From Tetraselmis striata (Eukaryota > Chlorophyta > Chlorodendrophyceae > Chlorodendrales > Chlorodendraceae), in the NCBI GenBank assembly GCA_006384855.1, contig VCJN01002992.1:248001-312000 (forward strand): DNA of 64,000 nucleotides, in the 5' to 3' direction. Shown piece after piece: positions 10,871 through 24,400 of the stretch. A program made the position numbers and the translations under genes. Under the pieces are notes generated by a model that saw only the letters and a program-made list of their open reading frames with translations, did not search any database and was not told where the DNA came from. The first letter of the stretch is position 1. Every line of letters starts with the position of its first letter.

Positions 10871-12771
10871 CCAAAAAGGGTTTTGGGGGGGGGGGGGGGG
10901 GGGTCGGTCCGCGAGCCGCCAGGCGGGTGACGGGCAGGCGCAAGGCGTGGCGGCCGGTCGGTCGGCTGGGGGAACGGGTACTACCGATACCTGTCCCTAC
11001 CTGAAGTCGCTACCGTATAATGAGATACAGGCTGAATATCTCCTCACAGAATTCTTCTGTATAGCGACTATCATCCCGTACATATGGAGTAAGGATTTAG
11101 TTGCTAGTTTTCTACCCGTACCAGTACCGGCCGTCCACAGGAAGAGTTAAATATTTTACCACCGACGATGCCGACAAGGCCGCCGATGCCGATAAGGCCG
11201 CAGCCCGGACTCTTCAAACTCAAGCGCAGAGTAGTAGGCGCCATAGCAGCACTGCCCGGGTTCCCAACTGCCATCGAGCAACGAGAGTTTAGTAAGATAT
11301 AGGGTGGGCGTCGAGGACTCGCTGGAGTGTCGGGCAACATCGCCAGCAAGCCGTGGCACAGATGTTGCCACGGTCTGAGCGCAGCCGCGGGGCCAATGCG
11401 CGTCGGCTCGGTGTCCGGCTGAAACAGCCGTCACCTCACTGGAAGCTGGCATCGCTCCTGCTGCTGGTGTCTCCCTCGTTGCGATGCATTTTGGCGGAAG
11501 TGATGCAGCTAGAAGTTTCGCATTCAGCGGCACCCCGCGGCTTTTCCTCCTCCTCTCATCTTGGGACGCCGCCTCACACGCTGACAGCCAGACGCGCTCT
11601 GCGCGCTTTTCCCGAGAGTCCCGAGAGTGAGCGCCACGATCCTCTCTGACTGTGACTGTGGCTATATGCACCCATTGCTTGCCATCATTGCGACTCTGCT
11701 TCCAAACAATACATGTGTGTTTCGAATATATTGTGGTCGTGCTGGCGCCAGCAACCCGCATGTACACAACGCATTCCGTAAGGATGCGTAGACCGCATGT
11801 GGTAATCCGATACATAATATCATGTGGTCCCCGTAATGCCAGTATTAGAGAAGCAAGAATGTAAGTCGGACTAACACCCCATTCAGGAAACGAAACATAA
11901 CGACTTTGCGTATGGTGTAATGCATATAGCACACACGCGCGCGCACGTGCAGCACAGTGATATTATTGTCTTGCCGTGGATTCTAATGTTGTGGGTACGC
12001 TGCCTACCGGTATTTCTCGATTGAGCAGCCGCGGCGCACAAGTACTTGATATTTCCATTAATTCAATAATATATAAGTTGTGCTGATCTCAGCTCCATCT
12101 GTGGGTAAGCTGCCGTGCTCTGACAAAGTGGTGTTGGTAGTGGACCTCTCCCTACCCGGATGGCGGATGCAGGGTGTCTGTGATGTTTTTGAGAGAAAGC
12201 ATGAGAGTAATCTTGCAAGGAGCTGTAGGTGTTGCGTTTTTAGTCCGTCACCACATCCCCAAGAAGGGTTACATAGATAAATACTCCAGTGATGTTTGCA
12301 ATTTATGCGATGGCAAGCCATCACATCCGAGAAAATGATGCGATCACAAATAGCATAATAATGTACTCAGAGGCTCAGCGTCTACCAGCCCGCCACCGCT
12401 GTGATAGGCCACACAATTTTCATCGCCTACTTCGCCGGGTCGCCGCTCCTCCTATCATTGCTATTCTTCCATGATTTCCTAGTCAAGAGCTCATGTGTGC
12501 GGCAGGGGTGTTGCCCGTCGAGCTGCCAGATCTCGCGACTATGCCCAACAGCTCCGCTACCCGGCGGCCCTTGATGGACTTTATGGATGCAAATCAACCC
12601 TGCGCGGTCTCAGTACCCAGTCAGACAGAGGTATGCCACGAATCACCCATATCTGCAGCAGCTATACCACCATTACGCTGCCATGCATCCAATGATTGTC
12701 CGGCACCAGTTCACATTGCGAAAGGCTGGCATGTATCATGACACACGATTATACGATTGCGCCGCGCACAG
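10871..12771. other. no gene recognised; possible 5' region of the sialidase gene
   Basis: A 258-codon minus-strand frame (11932-11156) has no recognisable domain and I do not call it a gene. On the plus strand an ATG at 11361 opens a short frame with a hydrophobic stretch (about 11427-11485) that could be a signal or signal-anchor for the downstream sialidase, but no donor/acceptor pair linking them could be proved. Poly(G) lies at 10885-10902. Confidence 0.3.
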
Positions 12772-15700
12772 AGGGATCCCGAGAATACCACCCCCTACGA
12801 CGGCCATGTGTACCGCCTGCCAGACGGCACCACGCACGCTCTGCTGCGGCCTGCTGGCGACGAGGGGCGGGAGAACCACGCGCCCTACATTGCCATGCTC
12901 CCGGTGATTAACCATCCTGGCGCCATCACAGTGCAGATAACCCATCTCCCATGTGGTCATGTCACTGATGCAACATTGATGCTTGACGGCGTCGATGTAT
13001 TGTGTGATTGGCATGTCAGTAGCACCGGCGCTTTGCGCACCTGCCAACACATTGGCGTCTGCACCCGCCGTGTCGTTGGCCCGTGCTGTCACGAAAGAGC
13101 TCACTGCTCCGCCCGCTGACAGCTGCACGGCGCCCTGTGCTACTGTAACCCCCATCCATGCCTCCGCTAGTCCGGGGACCTCTACCTGGTGTGGTTCTGG
13201 GGCTTTGAGGGCCGCTCCGGCGTGGCCATTGTCGGGGCGCGCCTGCAGCAAGGCGCCGCCTGTTGGTCCGAGCTGGCAGTCATCTCCGTAGAGGTGCGCC
13301 GAAAAGCCGTGCTTGATTCTCTCATGCGGCGGGCAGGACACACATCGCTGAGTTTCTGTGGTGTGCGGCATGTGCTCTGGGCATGTAGGAGGGCCGCAGC
13401 GCGCAGAACCCCGTGCTGATGTACCATAACGGTAGTCTCATCCTCATGCACACGAGCCAGGCGGCGGATGAAGGACAGGGCACGTCTCTGGTGAGTCCTC
13501 ACAGCTCGCCGCACCACCGCCCCATGCCTCCGTACCCCCTGTGTTGTCTGCCAGCGTTGAAGTGACTTCGCGGGTGTGTGCCGCCGTGGAGGTCTACGTG
13601 TTGACATCGCCAGATGAGGGCCGCAGCTGGACGGCCCCGCGCCCCATCATCACCGAGAAGGGAGCCTTTGTGAGAGCCGCCTGCCTGTTGGCGGCCGCTG
13701 CTGGTCTTCTACCCCTGGAACACCCACCACCCTCCCATTGCTTCCTGCAGTATAAACAAAAAGAGAATTGCGGCATGAAAATTGAATAATTCTGGGAAAG
13801 TATGGGTAGATTGCCGATATACAAATCTTTCATAATTGTAGTGAGATATTCCACCCTGGGCAATTTGACGCGAATGCAAGGCTTACCCGCTAACGCTCTG
13901 GATGCGTGTTCACCGCAGCTTCGCAACTCGCCCATTTCGTCCGCCGGCCGCGCCCGGGGAGTGGTTGCTCCCGATGTACTACACCCCGGATAGCCTTGGC
14001 GACAAGCACACCCAGTACTCAGCGCTCAAGTGGTCCGCGGATCCCGCCCACTCTTGGCCACTGGTGAGTGCTGTGCTGTGTGTGGCTACTGGATGCGGCC
14101 GTGAACTCTCTCCTTGCTGACCACCTAGCCAGGTCCTGCAGATTTGCTGCATCGAGTGCCGACGCACTCTGAACAACATTATTTGCGGCAGGAAACAGAG
14201 TGCCGGCATGATGTTTTAGGGTTTCGTAATACCTCAGTGATCATTCGTCTTTCTAGAGTCAACAACGGCATGACGCGCTCTTTAAAGTGCGTCGACACCT
14301 GTGAAAGAACGACCTGCCCACACCATCATGACACCGGCAAAACAATGAGTTTTCTGCATGCTACCTAGTTTCCAGCCGCCTCGAACATACAAGCATACCA
14401 GCAACATGTAATATTCGCGTGCCGGGGCGGCGGAATTTGTTTTTTTGCAGCAATGAAACAGAAGATCCGTTTATTATTCGTGGCTCATCCTGATTTATTC
14501 CAAGTTTTTTACTCCACAAGGGGGTCAGAGCGACAATATACTGTGAGCCCGAAGTGTGGTCACGAGTAAAATCTATGCACCGTATTTGTTTATTCATTGT
14601 GTGTGTGTGTGTGTTTTGTTTTTTTTTTTTTGGGGGGGGGGGGGGGGGGGGCATGATCTGGCAGCGTGGCATTCATCACGAAGACGCAGCCTCTAACATG
14701 CCATCCCTCCGCTCGCAGTCCCAGACAGCAAACATCACCCTGCCCGGCCAGGCCCTAGCGCAGCCAGCGATCACGCGCCTCCGCGACGGCAGCCTGCTCG
14801 CGCTTCTGCGCGACCGCTGGGGCTCTTGGCTGTACTACGCCACCTCCAGCGACGAGGGGCGCAGCTGGGGCGCCCCCTGGAGCACGGGCATCATCAACAA
14901 CAACAAGGCCGTGGCGGTAGGGCCAGCCGCGCGTGTAACCGCTCCGTGATTTTGGGCGGATTCCAGATGCTCGCCTCCCGTGGCACCGTTCAACTAGAGT
15001 CTACTCGAGTTTCTTATTTTTCCTTTGTTTATCCTCTACTATGGTTCTAATCGAGTGTTTTGTTCATCGATTGTATTTGTGTGTTTGATTGTTATCGTAT
15101 TTCGATGTTTTATTTGATTTCTTGACGCGTTTTGTTGTGGGGCTACACGCAGTCTGACAATGAGGGGATAGCCCCCAGAGTAATGTAGCCAGGTGTGAAC
15201 CGTCCATAATAGTCTGACTTGCATGACTGTGGCAATGATGTGCGGACAAAGTGTGTGGTTGGGCTGCGTTGTGTGTTTTGCAATTTCCGACATGCGCACA
15301 CCATGTGCTGCATGTTTCTCCAGTTGTTGACGCTATCGTCACGTACTACCGACGAGAGGATGATTTCGCCTCCATCGGACATCACCAGGGGCACGCTCCA
15401 TCATACTACGTTGTCAGCTGCAGCGCAGTAGGTACCGGTATACCGTACCATACTTGTACTGCTGGCACCGGTTCCCCGCGCGGTATTCTCGTGTCAGACA
15501 CGACGATCGAGATTTCGTTGTTTCGGTCAATAATGTCGACTAGTAGTACTTGTTCCCTGGTACTTTGTACAATATACCTGTCGGAGGATGCACCTCATAG
15601 GAAAGTGGCACTGAAGGCGCAGCGGGGCCCGCCTGCCAACCGTGCAGGTTCACACGCTGCTGTCTGGCACCGTCGCGCTTCTGTTCACCAATTCCCACAA

Positions 15701-16990
15701 GCGGAGCAACATGTGGCCTGTCAGCCTGGCGCTCAGTGAGGACGGCGGCGCCACCTTCCCGCATGTCAGGGACCTTCAGGTTTCTGTCGCGCCGCCTGAT
15801 ACGCCGACCCGTATGCGTGTCACAACTTCCGCAGCTCGAATATGCTGGATACTGCGCGTGAACCAGCCACGAGCTTACCGTCACTTATTCAGTCTGTGTT
15901 CATTTGTTTCAAATACATATGTCATAATGTGGTCGTATGCACGGAAGCCCGCGCTCACATATGTCGTGCTGAACGGCTGCGCAGGAGAGGTTTGACACGA
16001 CGTACGAGAACGCCGAGTTCTCCTACCCGACGATGGTCTGGTGCCCTGGCCTCTGTGGGTCGCCAGCGGTGCCGGACCCAAGTGGTGAGCCGCTTGCCCT
16101 GTCACCCAGGAAGTTGCCACAAACATGATTTATTTGGGTTAGCATATATTGCATATTCTATATTGTACGGGCGCCGACGCACCTCCAAGAATCTTTCACA
16201 TTTAATATGAGACTCAAACTTGGCTTGCCGGCAACTTAATTTATTACATCCCCTATTATGAATTACGCCATATAATAGTTCCACTGTAGTTTCGCTTATA
16301 CTTGACATCTGGCAGGTTCTTGTTCGCAGGCTTGTTAGTACCGCGTCGACGCATGTATAATGGTATCTTTAGCCCCTGGCTCAGAGAAGAAAATACTATA
16401 TCGATCAATCTTTAGGCACGTATCTGTATATATAGCACAGAATCCCAGACACGTCGATGATGCAAAACAGTTCCGTACTTTTGTGACCCGCGAACCTGAT
16501 CCCGGGATACTGTTATGGTGGACTTTATGCTGGCGGCATTATTTTGTCGGGGCAGCGTCCATGCAGATGACGCCGATAGTGTCGCAGTACACAAGAACCC
16601 CTGACGGACCGTATTTCGTGCCGCTATACCTTCCCCTTGCGGCTGGCACAGGCCAAGGCTCGCTCCACATGGCTTACACCTACTCCAAGGGCAACGCCCA
16701 GCGAACCGGCATCCGCTACCTTTGCGTGGACGATGTCGAGGCGTGGGCACGCAGCGGAGCCCCCTCCAAGGTCGGGTCACCCCGTCCGCGTGTCCCTCAC
16801 CGGAAGCACAACCTCGCGACGTATCGACCGCAAACAACGCTGCGCTTGCCCGCACATGCTGATTCGCCCCTGATGCGCGCGCATTGTACCTGTTCCCCCG
16901 TTATCGCATGCGCGTCGGTGTTGACTGCGTCTTGTGGCTTGGCAGGGCACGTATCGAGGCCTGGGCGACAGGTTTGTGAAGCCGGAGTAG
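12772..16990 (+). CDS. BNR/Asp-box sialidase-like protein, 10 exons, 5' end missing
   Basis: Exons: 12772-12903, 13171-13293, 13407-13490, 13592-13669, 13962-14063, 14719-14916, 15648-15779, 15985-16084, 16652-16770, 16946-16990. They join in frame to 370 residues ending in TAG. The chain matches the six-bladed BNR_2 (GH33-like exo-sialidase) order: a DLYLVWFWG(F)EG strand; NPVLMYHNGSLILMHTS; an Asp box SPDEGRSW; WLLPMYYTPD; DGSLLALLRDR with a second Asp box SSDEGRSW; an NNN segment; a third Asp box SEDGGATF; EFSYPTMVW; and the final LHMAYTYS...GIRYLCVDDVEAW. Such enzymes cleave terminal sialic acid or related sugars, often outside the cell. The first exon with the start codon and any signal peptide was not found. 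The exon 4/5 border is the least certain. Intron 5 carries a T-run plus poly(G) at about 14620-14651. Intron 8 carries a MITE. Confidence 0.83.
16168..16353 (+). repeat. MITE copy (GTGCCGRCGC family) in sialidase intron 8
   Basis: Diverged copy of the short TIR repeat best seen at 19869-20042. It starts near GCGCCGACGCACC and ends near GCGTCGACGC, with the family's internal TTGACATCTGGCAGG word. It lies wholly in an intron. Confidence 0.65.
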
Positions 16991-17424
16991 CTGTCTGGGC
17001 TCCCCTAGACCCGTATTAGAGGAAGAAAGAAAATGTCGTATGGATTATAATTGTATGGACCTTTTGCTTCCAGGTGTCATTACCAGAGAAGAAACTTGCC
17101 TGGCTAGTAGGGGGGGGGTATATTTCCGGCTGCTGCGGGTATCATATTTCTTGGGAATGCTGCCGCGTAGTTTTACACAGGTCATTGGCGCAGCATCGCT
17201 TGCGGCTGTTTCATTGTAGCTGCGCCCCTGCAGCACCGCCAAAGCTGCTGTTGAACTATGCAAGTGCACGACCTACGCATCGTCCAAGTCAGCATCAAGT
17301 AATAGCTGCCCATCTAGAGCCAGAGAGGATAGGGGGAAATGGACAAAGGCCATTAAACATCATCAGATTTTGATCATGGCACCTAATTGCAGGTGATACC
17401 GGTAGCCTAGATCTGCTCCTGTTC
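16991..17424. other. 3' flank of sialidase gene
   Basis: Presumed 3' UTR and intergenic sequence after the TAG at 16988-16990. No other gene is seen. Confidence 0.4.
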
Positions 17425-18135
17425 TCAATGCCAAGCTAGAGTATTAAAGACCGCCTCAAGGCGGCCCTCCGACCGCCAGGCCACCGCTACCCAGGCGTGC
17501 ACGTCCGCCGCCACTTCCTGTTCCGCTGCCGCCCAGCTGAGACTATAGAATGCCTCAGTCATGCATATGCGCGTGATAGCCACGGCGAAGGCGCCGAGAC
17601 ATGTCATCCATCCCCGCTTGAAGGGGGGCAGCATCTCGCCGCGCGCACGCCGCACCACCGCCGTCTGCATCGAGACGGCCGCCACTGTGCCGTCCTCGTC
17701 TGCTGCCGCCAATCCCTCCAGCGACCGAGTGCCTTCATCTATGACACGCTCCCGCACACCTCGCGCACCATCGGCCCCGCGAATGCGCCCATTTGGCCCA
17801 GCTACTTGGCTGCACTCGTCGCAGTCCGCCGTGAAGGCGTCCACGTCCGCGTCCGCGTCCTTGTCGGGCAGCATACACTCACGAAAGCTGGCGGCCGACT
17901 GCTCCGGTGCCGCGCCGAGCGGCTCACGGATGGCGACCCCCTTCGGATCCACTTGATGTGACATTAAAGTACGTTGTAATTGGATCGCCGTGGCCCCGTG
18001 CGAGTAGTACGCCTGCCCAAGAATGTTGCCATCGAGGTGCTGGTTGCCTGCGACACTCCACGCCCACGCCGTCGTTGGCATCGTCGAGTCGATGTTCAAG
18101 GATTCCCAGACTAAAGTTAGGCGTAAGGGTAACAT
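17425..18135 (-). CDS. hypothetical protein, single open frame
   Basis: A 236-codon minus-strand frame, convergent with the sialidase gene. It is Ala-rich with an acidic D-A-D-A-D-V-D-A-F run around residue 95 and a hydrophobic C-terminal third. I recognise no family. The composition is more protein-like than the antisense frames, but no start context or splice evidence supports it further. A poly(G) run lies just upstream at about 18160-18174. It could be a chance open frame or one exon of a longer gene. Confidence 0.3.
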   Translation of the reverse strand: MLPLRLTLVWESLNIDSTMPTTAWAWSVAGNQHLDGNILGQAYYSHGATAIQLQRTLMSHQVDPKGVAIREPLGAAPEQSAASFRECMLPDKDADADVDAFTADCDECSQVAGPNGRIRGADGARGVRERVIDEGTRSLEGLAAADEDGTVAAVSMQTAVVRRARGEMLPPFKRGWMTCLGAFAVAITRICMTEAFYSLSWAAAEQEVAADVHAWVAVAWRSEGRLEAVFNTLAWH

Positions 18136-19000
18136 TGTTCATTGTGATAGAGTGGGGAAGGGGGGGGGGGGGGGGCTGTTGGTGTGAAAAGGCGTTCTGC
18201 TCAGGCGCGATTCACTTCGCTTTGCCTTTCGGGGGGTGTCGGCAGGCGGGTTGCACGTTTCAATTCTCATCGGCACAGGCACTACTCAGAGGCGCTACAC
18301 GACCACCGGCGAGCATCCCGTCATCGCATGAGGATGCTGGTGTGACAGCGAGTCCACCAGGCCAGCCTCCCGGTGCCCGCAAATCGGATATCCAGGCCCC
18401 ATGCGAGGCACGCCCGACCATGCGCCTACGTTGTGACGAGCGACCGCGAGATCGCGTACACGTTATCGTGATTTTCTTATGCCGCCGTTGTAATCATGCT
18501 GCCGTGAAAAAGAAATGCTTACGGGTAGAGCATTAAGTAGATGGGTAAACAATATACCGTACGAATTGGCAGGTGCCATCGCCACTTTGCGCCTGTCGGA
18601 GCTCCTACCCTCCGTATCACCGCGCAGCAGCCAGCCGTCGTTTACGCTTCTTTTCATCCGTCCTTTCAGCTCACTCGGCCAATCAGCATTAGCCGGATCG
18701 TCTCTTGGCAGTTGTTGCGCTGCCACAACACGAGCAGGTGAGCTGGCGGGACTCGGCCGACGTCTCCGTCTTCCGCAAACAAAAAAACACAGCAAGTATG
18801 GCTGGCGCTGTTGCGCGTTGGCGGCGAAACATTGTGCATTCGCGGTTGCGGATAGGCCTCACCGAGAGGGCGATGTGCATTGGCGGAGCCGGAGAGGACG
18901 GGTATTGCCCGGTCCAACTTCAGATAGAGTCGCTTTCAAAGGTTAAATGTTGTTTGCAGACAACAGCGGCGCACAGTGCCAGCTGTCCCGTGCTGCTGCG
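18136..19000. other. no gene recognised
   Basis: Contains a poly(G) run (about 18160-18174) and short frames only. Confidence 0.4.
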
Positions 19001-19159
19001 GGTGTCGACGCACCTCTAAGGACACTTATTATTAAAAGCTTCAAATATGACTCGCAACCTCTAATACGAACAGTCGCTATATAGCTCCGCGAAACTTTCG
19101 GCTACATTCAACAACCGGCAGGCAGGGCAGGCTCTCGCAGGTAGGTTCACGTCGGCACC
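19001..19159 (+). repeat. MITE copy
   Basis: Starts GGTGTCGACGCACC and ends CGTCGGCACC, with diverged internal family sequence. It lies just downstream of the LRRIQ1-like stop codon. A poly(C) run follows at 19221-19240. Confidence 0.65.
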
Positions 19160-19388
19160 AGTAGGCGCATAATACCGTAGATGCCATTCGAGCGAGACGG
19201 GAGGTTGCACTGCGCCGAGTCCCCCCCCCCCCCCCCCCCCGCAAAAGCAGACGCACTTTCCTGTATATTTAATCGGCAAGTGTATTAATCTCAATTGGGT
19301 TTATTCTTCGTCAATTAAATAAGGACAAATGCGCCGCCGCACCTCGCGGCGATTAATACATCAATACTATTGTCAAACACATACATGT

Positions 19389-21393
19389 TTAAGGTTTGCG
19401 AGTCGCCTTCCACCACGTCACCGCAGCGGAGGCAGGACCTGCATCGTCTGGATGGGCCGCGGCGAGCCCGCCTGGATGCGCGGCTTCCCCTTGGGCGAGT
19501 AGGGCCGCGGCGATGGCGCGCCCCGTGATGCCGTCCAGCTCGGGCGCGCCACCGCCGCTGTTGCCGCCGCCGCAGTGGGTCCAGCTGTTGACGCGCGGCG
19601 GGGGGTGCCCCGGCGGCGGCGCGCGCGCGGGCGGGTGGTGCTGGTGCGCGCTGCTGCCGGAGGCGGAGCGCGCAAGCTTGAGGTTGGGAGCGTCCGTCTG
19701 GAACTCGCGCCAGCCGGGGTCGGAGGTCGCAGTGCCTGGTGCGCAGCCAGCGGGTAAGGGGAAAGGGGGGGGGGGGGGGGGGGGGGGTTAACGGGCGGTG
19801 TGTGAGTTGGATGGCGGCATTTGCTCCATGGAGGGATTATGCCTTTCTGGGATGGAAGGCGCGTACGAGTGCAGGTGCCGACGCACCCATAAATTGATCC
19901 TAATTAGCCTAGAATTGGGCTTGCATGCGACCTATAAGAACATTCGCTACAGATCCGCCATATCTTTCGTCTACATTTGACCTCTGGCATACAAGACGAG
20001 CTCTAAGGCGCAGTGTGCTTATGACGGCGTCGGCACCCGCACATCCGCAGCGGACACTACGTTCTACACCGTCCCCGGATGTCGCATGGCAGATGAAACT
20101 TTTCGCCTCCACACGACGAGTGCACAGCGTTTGTGGCCATGCGACAAATGCCGCTCTCGGTGGTGGTCATCGGTAACAAAGGTGACGAGCACACTAGTTC
20201 GCATCCCCGGCGTGCATGCATGTATATACCGGAGAGTGGCAGCGATGATGGGCGCTGCCGCATAACAATGGATTCAGCAGTGGTTCGCGGAGATGCGGCG
20301 TTGTTTTTAACATGTGGTGCAACGCCGCGGTGGCGCTGGTTATGATGCGCGCGTAGGGCCACGGCTAACCGGCAAACCGTCACCAGACCGACATGCAGCG
20401 AGGCCGGCATACGTCAGCGGAGGCCTACGCTGCACAGTCCCCACTGACAGTGTACCGCCACGGCAGAGGGGAGGCGGGTGAGACTTATTCTCGGGTGCCG
20501 GCGCGGGAACAAAAGCACTGCGCCTAAGAGCCTGCACTGCCTGGAAGATGCCCGATGTAGACGAAACTAAGGCGCAGCTGTAGCGAATGTTCTTATGGGT
20601 TGCATGCAAGCCCAATCGGAGGCTTGTTATAAGGGTTCCTACGGGTGAGTCGGCACCTGTTGCTCCCCCCCCCCCCCCCCCCTCCCCCAACCCCCCGGGT
20701 CTGTCATCACCATTACCTGGCCCCTGATGATGGCGCTCCTCCAGGCGCAGAAAGTCCTCCTCCTCGTGGTAGCTGCGGCTCGCTCGCTCCTCCGGCTGGT
20801 GGGGCAGCGCAGGGTGGGGCCGGCAGAGCTCAGAGTTTTGCCCATCGCTTGGCGGTGGCAAGAGTGCGAGGTCGCTCACACGCCGCATTTTGACTGATCA
20901 CTCGTGCGGGTGTGAATAGCTATGGAAAGCAACGAACCAGCACTCGCGGTACGGATGCCGGCGCACCGATATAACGCAAGCCTATAACATGGGGGTTGCA
21001 TGCAACCTATCTACGAGTGCCGGCGCGCACTTAGGAAACTGTGAATAAGAACCTGCCATGCCTGCCAGCTGTCGAACGGCGACGAAACTATAGCGGATGT
21101 TCTCGTAGGTTGCATGCACGCCCAATTTGAGGCTTGTGATAATGGCTGTCATTAATAGGTGCGTCGGCATCCGTATAGTAGGAGCATCCGCAAGCGTTTC
21201 CGTGGAGTTCCGCCAACGCTTTATCGGTGACATGTCGGGACAACTTCTTACTATTCACAGTCTTTGTGTTTTTGCTGTTGACGGCAAGCCGGGTTGACAG
21301 TGCGCTGGGTTGGGCAGCGTGCGACGAGGTGCCCGCATGTAGGCGCAGTCATGTTTCATTCACGACATATAAGAGGGGTCTTTCATATGAGTG

Positions 21394-21424
<31 letters not shown>

Positions 21425-24400
21425 CATACATACATGCATGCAAGTGTATTTAATTATGGTTGTGCTCTTAGCCTTGGGTGATCATCTTATACAGCTGAAA
21501 ATGTAGTCATTTCTGTAGTCATTTTCTTTCTAGTCATGTTGACTGATCACTCGTGCGGATATCTGTGGAACGCAACAAACCAGCACTCGCGGTACGGATG
21601 CCGACGCACCGATATAACGCAAGCCTATTACATGGGGGTTGCATGCAACCAATCTACGGGTGCCGGCGCGCACTTAGGAAACTGTGAATAAGAACCTGCA
21701 CTGTCTGCCATATGTCAAATGTAGACCAAACTATAGCAGAACTATCATAGCGAATCTCCTTAAGATGCATGCAAGCCCAATGTCAGGCTTGTAATAAGGG
21801 TTGTTTTAGGTGCGCCGGCATCGGTATGGTAGGAGCATCCGCAAGCGTTTGGCCCGTCAACGCTTTATTGATGACATGTTGGGACAACTTCTTACTATTC
21901 ACAGTGTTTGTGTTTTTTGCAGTTGACGGTGCGCTGGGTTGACGGTGCGCTGGGTTGGGTAGTGTGCGACGAGGTGCCCGCAGGTAGGCGCCCGTCATGC
22001 GCAGTCATGTTTCACTCACGACATATAAGAGGGGTCTTTCATATGAGCGATACATACATACATACATACATACATACATGCATGCAAGTGTATTTGATTA
22101 TGGTTGTGCTCTTAGCCTTGGGTGATCATCTTATACAGCTGAAAATGTAGTCATTTCTGTAGTCATTTTCTTTTTAGTCATTTTGACTGATCACTCGTGC
22201 GGATATCTGTGGAACGCAACAAACCAGCACTCGCGGTACGGATGCCGACGCACCGATATAACGCAAGCCTATTACATGGGGGTTGCATGCAACCAATCTA
22301 CGGGTGCCGGCGCGCACTTAGGAAACTGTGAATAAGAACCTGCACTGTCTGCCATATGTCAAATGTAGACCAAACTATAGCAGAACTATCATAGCGAATC
22401 TCCTTAAGATGCATGCAAGCCCAATGTCAGGCTTGTAATAAGGGTTGTTTTAGGTGCGCCGGCATCGGTATGGTAGGAGCATCCGCAAGCGTTTCCGTGG
22501 AGGCCCGTCAACGCTTTATTGATGACATGTTGGGACAACTTCTTACTATTCACAGTGTTTGTGTTTTTTGCAGTTGACGGTGCGCTGGGTTGGGTAGTGT
22601 GCGACGAGGTACCCGCAGGTAGGCGCCGGTCATGCGCAGTCATGTTTCACTCACATATAAGAGGGGTCTTTCATATGAGCGATACATACATACATACATA
22701 CATGCATGCATGCATGCATGCAAGTGTATTTGATTATGGTTGTGCTCTTAGCCTTGGGTGATCATCTTATACAGCTGAAAATGTAGTCATTTCAGTAGTC
22801 ATTTTCTTTTTAGTCATTTTGACTGATCACTCGTGCGGATATCTGTGGAACGCAACAAACCAGCACTCGCGGTACGGATGCCGACGCACCGATATAACGC
22901 AAGCCTATAACATGGGGGTTGCATGCAACCAATCTACGGGTGCCGGCGCGCACTTAGGAAACTGTGAATAAGAACCTGCACTGTCTGCCATATGTCAAAT
23001 GTAGACCAAACTATAGCAGAACTATCATAGCGAATCTCCTTAAGATGCATGCAAGCCCAATGTCAGGCTTGTAATAAGGGTTGTTTTAGGTGCGCCGGCA
23101 TCGGTATGGTAGGAGCATCCGCAAGCGTTTCCGTGGAGGCCCGTCAACGCTTTATCGATGACATGTTGGGACAACTTTTTACTATTCACAGTGTTTGTGT
23201 TTTTTGCAGTTGACGGCGAGCCGGGTTGACGGTGCGCTGGGTTGGGTAGTGTGCGACGAGGTGCCCGCAGGTAGGCGCCCGTCATGCGCAGTCATGTTTC
23301 ACTCACGACATATAAGCGGGGTCTTTCATATGAGCGATACATACATATATACATACATACATACATACATACATGCATGCATGCATGCATGCAAGTGTAT
23401 TTGATTATGGTTGTGCTTTTAGCCTTGGGTGATCATCTTATACAGCTGAAAATGTAGTCATTTCAGTAGTCATTTTTTTTTAGTCATTTTGACTGATCAC
23501 TCGTGCGGTTGTGGATATCTGTGGAACGCAACGAACCAGCACTCGCGATACGTATGCCGGCGCACCGATATAACGCAAGCCTATAACATGGGGGTTGCAT
23601 GCAACCAATCTACGGGTGCCGGCGCGCACTTAGGAAACTGTGAATAAGAACCTGCACTGTCTGCCATATGTCAAATGTAGACCAAACTATAGCAGAACTA
23701 TAGCGAATGTTCTCGTAGGTTGCATGCACGCCCCATTTGAGGCTTGTGATAACGGCTGTCATTCATAGGTGTGTCGGCATCGGTATGGTAGGAGCATCCG
23801 CAAGCGTTTCCGTGGAGTTCCGTCAACGCTTTATCGATGACATGTCGGGACAACTTCTTACTATTCACAGAGTCTGTGTTTTTGCAGTTGACGGTGCGCT
23901 GGGTTGGGTAGTGTGCGACGAGGTGCCCGCAGGTAGACGCAGTCATGTTTCACTCACGACATATAAGAGGGGTCTTTCATATGAGCGATACATACATACA
24001 TACATACGTACATAAATACATGCAAGTGTATTTGATTGTGGTTGTGCTCTTAGCCTTGGGTGATCATCTTATACAGCTGAAAATGTAGTCATTTAATATT
24101 GTGTTACTTTCAGAATAGATGCACCTACCCAAACAACTCTTGTTTTGAGTGGATGTAAGATGTACGACGGATGGCGGATATTGGGGGGGGGGGGGGGGGG
24201 GGGGCGCACGATGGCGTCGCCGTCAAAGGAGAGGGCGCGTCGCCGGCAGGCGCCCCCCTTGTTCTCCGCGAGCCGCACCGCCTCCGCGACGCGCCGGTTG
24301 GCGCGGTCCGCCGAGCGCGCGCCCCCTGCTGGCAGGCAGGGCGGCCGGGGGGCGCGCTGCCCGCCCTCGCGCGAGGCGGGGCCCTCCACGGCGCCGCGCT

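Noticed and set aside
11156-11932. 258-codon minus-strand frame as a gene
   Set aside because: No domain, mixed low-information composition, and no splice or start support; listed only as part of an unassigned stretch.
12736-13371. Minus-strand 211-codon frame
   Set aside because: Runs antisense across three sialidase exons and their introns; no domain.
20891-24094. Tandem array as CRISPR or as a repeat-protein gene
   Set aside because: Units are ~640 bp without short spacers, the host is eukaryotic, and the repeated open frame runs into the microsatellite and differs between units.
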